Below, in pieces: positions 45,601-46,897 of a DNA stretch of 46,897 bases. The stretch is taken from IMG/VR virus record IMGVR_UViG_3300025141_014521, positions 1 through 46,897 of that record; one strand, written 5' to 3'. The notes under the pieces were generated by a model. That model searched no databases, was not told the origin of the DNA, and saw only the letters and a program-made list of their open reading frames with translations. The position numbers were made by a program, and so were the translations under genes. The stretch comes from a virus. Position 1 is the first letter of the stretch, and each line of letters begins with the position of its first letter.

Positions 45601-46897
45601 AGGGGGAATTAGTCTTCATGCTGCTGACGACAAAGATATTTCGATAGAAGCTGGTCAGGTTGTTATAACTGCCAACCACAATACCAGCGAGTCGATTAAA
45701 CTTCATGCCGATGCAGGTGCCAATCAAACAATTCAAATTATCAACGATGCCGGTACAGCCGAGGGAGCCGAAGGTTCTGGGGCAATTGATATTGAAGCAA
45801 CTGTTGGTGGAATTAGTCTTCATGCTGCTGATGACAAAGATATTTCGATAGAAGCTGGTCAACTTGTCTTAACTGCCAATCACGATGCGGCAGATTCTAT
45901 TAAATTGCATGCCGACGCTGGCACTTCACAAACAATTCAGATTGTCAATGATGCTGGTACAACAGATGGTTCTGACGACGCAGGTGCGATTGAATTATCG
46001 GCAGCGGCAGGAGGTATTGGTTTAGCCTGGGCAGACGATAAAGATCTGTGGGCTGAAGGCGGTCAATTTGTAGTTACTGCTAATCACAACACTAGTGAGG
46101 CCATTAAATTACATGCCGATGCAGGATCTAGCCAGACAATTCAAATCTTAAATGACGAGGGAACAGCTGATGGTGCAGAAGGGTCCGGAGCAATCGATAT
46201 TGAAGCGACCGTTGGCGGTATCAGCCTTCATGCTGCTGACGACAAAGATATTGCGATTGAGGCTGGTCAGGTTATTGTTACGGCAAATCATGATACAGCT
46301 GGTGCGATTAAACTTCATGCTGATGCTGGAACGTCACAAACAATTCTTATACAAAATGATGCAGGTACAGGTACTGGCGCTGTAAATATCGCGGCAGATG
46401 CTGGTGGTGTTACCATTGATGCCGGTCTAGACATCACTCTTGATGCCGACGGTGCCGATATTTTCTTTAAAGATAGTGGTACTGAGGTTGGATCATTACA
46501 GTTAACAGGCACCACTAATATGACCCTGAGATCAAAGGGTGATTTAAGTCTTGATTCAAATACAGGTAAATGGTTATTTGAAGATGAAGGTACACATGTT
46601 TTTCAGGTAACAGGTAGTAGTGGTAATGTTACAGTTGAGATACCTACATCAGATAAAGATTTAATTTTTAAAGTTAATGATGGTGGTACTGCAACAGAGG
46701 TTATGACAATTGACGGTAGTACATCATGGGTTGGTATCCATACATCAGATCCAGAAGCATATTTGGATATTAAGAATACCGTTGATGATGGTACAACAAA
46801 TAGAACAATGCTAAGGTTACATAATTATCGATCTGATGATGCAGATGTTAATGACTTTGGGCCAATCTCTATTGATTTCGATATAGAAAATACCGAC
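42656..46897 (+). CDS. Tail fibre protein with tandem beta repeats (partial)
   Basis: An open frame runs from the ATG at 42656 (CAGGTA upstream) to the last base without a stop, giving 1414 codons so far. Short strand repeats of the type LDADGADISLKDAG and NIDAAGSNINFKEGG recur throughout and are typical of trimeric phage fibres. Two larger repeat sets lie at 44819-45190 (62 residues, two copies) and 45494-46309 (68 residues, four copies). Near the window end, SWVGIHTSDPEAYLDIKN resembles the stretch preceding S74-type intramolecular chaperones, so the end of the gene may be near. It likely binds host receptors. Confidence 0.8.
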   Translation, partial: MTITNKEAKKQGLLKQLDNNDEVNLIVSVPDFQIGSSASTKGTLILKGIAEEIGKTGFGKLYVKSTDGKLYYKNPAHNSGDEVDITGGSITVTEADGSPSVSDVTTIKFSNGTVTDNSDGTVTIVNSAGTATNIAADNITTGDAAVALETSSGDVTIDSQAGAVSIDGHTGVTLASSNSGDITLDSVADINIDAAGSNINFKEGGTVFASLNEDGDDAYLNFGTTAGSGGYGIQDDAGTMKFKNSGGSWTAFAGGSLNDLSDVSYSSGDLTITSLDAIIASGDLMLDVGGDIILDADGADISLKDAGTQFLKFTNNSGDCEIYNGVADKDIIFKDLGGNEICRIDGSAESLLIASGKKIQFADTLEYITSDGTDLTIGSGADIIVDATASIELNADGGNIVFKDGSQQALNLDMNDTAGDAVFKDAGDTEIFRIDGSADSLLMATSKKIEFRDAGLYINSSTDGQLDIDADTTIEITAPTIKFVSSTTVVQETNTFQIGTGADTDITFTFNANSNDGVITWMEDEEQFKFSDNILIVGSHKLYLGDTGTYVHQSSNAALDIVSDGTVTVDATGDIALSADGGNVTMDDGTTTIFDFDVDNVVLKMMDDADTGDYFSIAVAANGATTITTVDDDAAAANLTFTIDGSWDANITGAITIDSSAGTIGIGVDDVDQNINIGTQGERTISIGTGAFADDINIGNATGATALDLDAGTGGVTIDTTGAFSVDAADASNITVASGATDENLTLSVTGATASSLILSSAGTGTDAIDINATAGGIDIDANGAFSVDGAAASNITVASGDTDENLTLSVTGATASSLILSSAGTGTDAIDINATAGGIDIDANGAISIDSAAGSIDINVVDGQTVKIGLNGAVEQVIAPHGTAGSELYSVINTAGTTDGSDAAGSILLSAVAGGIGLAWADSKDLWAEGGQFVVTANHDTAAAIKLHADAGSSQTIQIINDEGTTDGSEGAGAIDIEATVGGISLHAADDKDISIEAGQVVITANHNTSESIKLHADAGANQTIQIINDAGTAEGAEGSGAIDIEATVGGISLHAADDKDISIEAGQLVLTANHDAADSIKLHADAGTSQTIQIVNDAGTTDGSDDAGAIELSAAAGGIGLAWADDKDLWAEGGQFVVTANHNTSEAIKLHADAGSSQTIQILNDEGTADGAEGSGAIDIEATVGGISLHAADDKDIAIEAGQVIVTANHDTAGAIKLHADAGTSQTILIQNDAGTGTGAVNIAADAGGVTIDAGLDITLDADGADIFFKDSGTEVGSLQLTGTTNMTLRSKGDLSLDSNTGKWLFEDEGTHVFQVTGSSGNVTVEIPTSDKDLIFKVNDGGTATEVMTIDGSTSWVGIHTSDPEAYLDIKNTVDDGTTNRTMLRLHNYRSDDADVNDFGPISIDFDIENTD
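44819..45190 (+). repeat. Tandem 186-base repeat, two copies, in the fibre gene
   Basis: Units at 44819-45004 and 45005-45190 each encode 62 residues starting GAFSVD and ending GGIDIDAN. The second differs at only a few residues. A partial third unit starts at 45191 (GAISID). The core contains TDENLTLSVTGATASSLILS in both copies. The repeats extend the fibre shaft and can change its length by recombination. Confidence 0.85.
45494..46309 (+). repeat. Tandem 204-base repeat, four copies, in the fibre gene
   Basis: Units of 68 residues begin KLHADAG at 45494, 45698, 45902 and 46106, and a fifth begins at 46310 before decaying. A degenerate copy precedes them (about 45298-45493). Two unit types alternate: one has GGISLHAADDKDISIEAGQ, the other GGIGLAWADDKDLWAEGGQ. 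In order they run A, B, B, A, B, counting the degenerate first copy as A. Confidence 0.85.

Noticed and set aside
45497-45862. Minus-strand frame of 121 codons with internal repeats
   Set aside because: Its repeats mirror the 204-base units of the fibre gene on the other strand; no other coding evidence.
1-46897. tRNA genes, insertion sequences or CRISPR arrays
   Set aside because: Gaps are all under 160 bases and show no cloverleaf, transposase or spaced repeats; the fibre repeats are coding and contiguous.

Overview
The window is part of a large, AT-rich tailed-phage genome with a T4-like (contractile tail) architecture. The evidence is a gp25-type baseplate wedge protein, a baseplate-J/gp6-type wedge protein, a gp5-like hub/spike protein, a T4 gp55-like late sigma factor, giant beta-rich virion proteins and a long repetitive tail-fibre gene. 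All genes lie on the + strand and are packed tightly, mostly with ATGA or TAATG junctions. Shine-Dalgarno-like sequences are common. No tRNA, insertion sequence or CRISPR array was seen. The host cannot be named from the sequence; the fibre style resembles proteins common in uncultured marine phages.

Region 1 (about 1-23,440) is a continuous block of 25 carbohydrate genes. It holds glycosyltransferases of GT-A (GT2) and GT-B (GT4-like) type, two extended-SDR epimerases, a GDP-mannose 4,6-dehydratase, a NodU/CmcH-type O-carbamoyltransferase, methyltransferases and a NodB-like polysaccharide deacetylase. It also holds three NeuB-family nonulosonate synthases, two cytidylyltransferases, an AsnB-like amidotransferase, a small HAD phosphatase and two tandem UDP-glucose-dehydrogenase-type enzymes. 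Together they could build, activate, oxidise, amidate, carbamoylate, methylate and transfer unusual sugars. No flippase, polymerase or other membrane protein is present in the block, so a cytoplasmic acceptor such as a virion protein is an attractive inference. A sigma70-like promoter lies inside the block at about 17,302-17,330.

Region 2 (about 23,440-28,310) has a PD-(D/E)XK nuclease with a four-cysteine set, two more GT4-like glycosyltransferases, a small membrane protein, the late sigma factor and a possible small terminase subunit.

Region 3 (about 28,310-46,897) holds virion genes. In order these are a hub/spike-like protein, a small unknown, gp25, gp6-like, a 505-residue unknown, a 1208-residue LamG-like protein, a 1496-residue protein and the start of a tail fibre that runs off the window. 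The 1496-residue protein carries an N-terminal FlgD-like Ig domain encoded by a conspicuously GC-richer patch. A perfect T4-type late box (TATAAATA) lies in the only sizeable non-coding gap, upstream of gp25, and is centred in a 10-bp inverted repeat.
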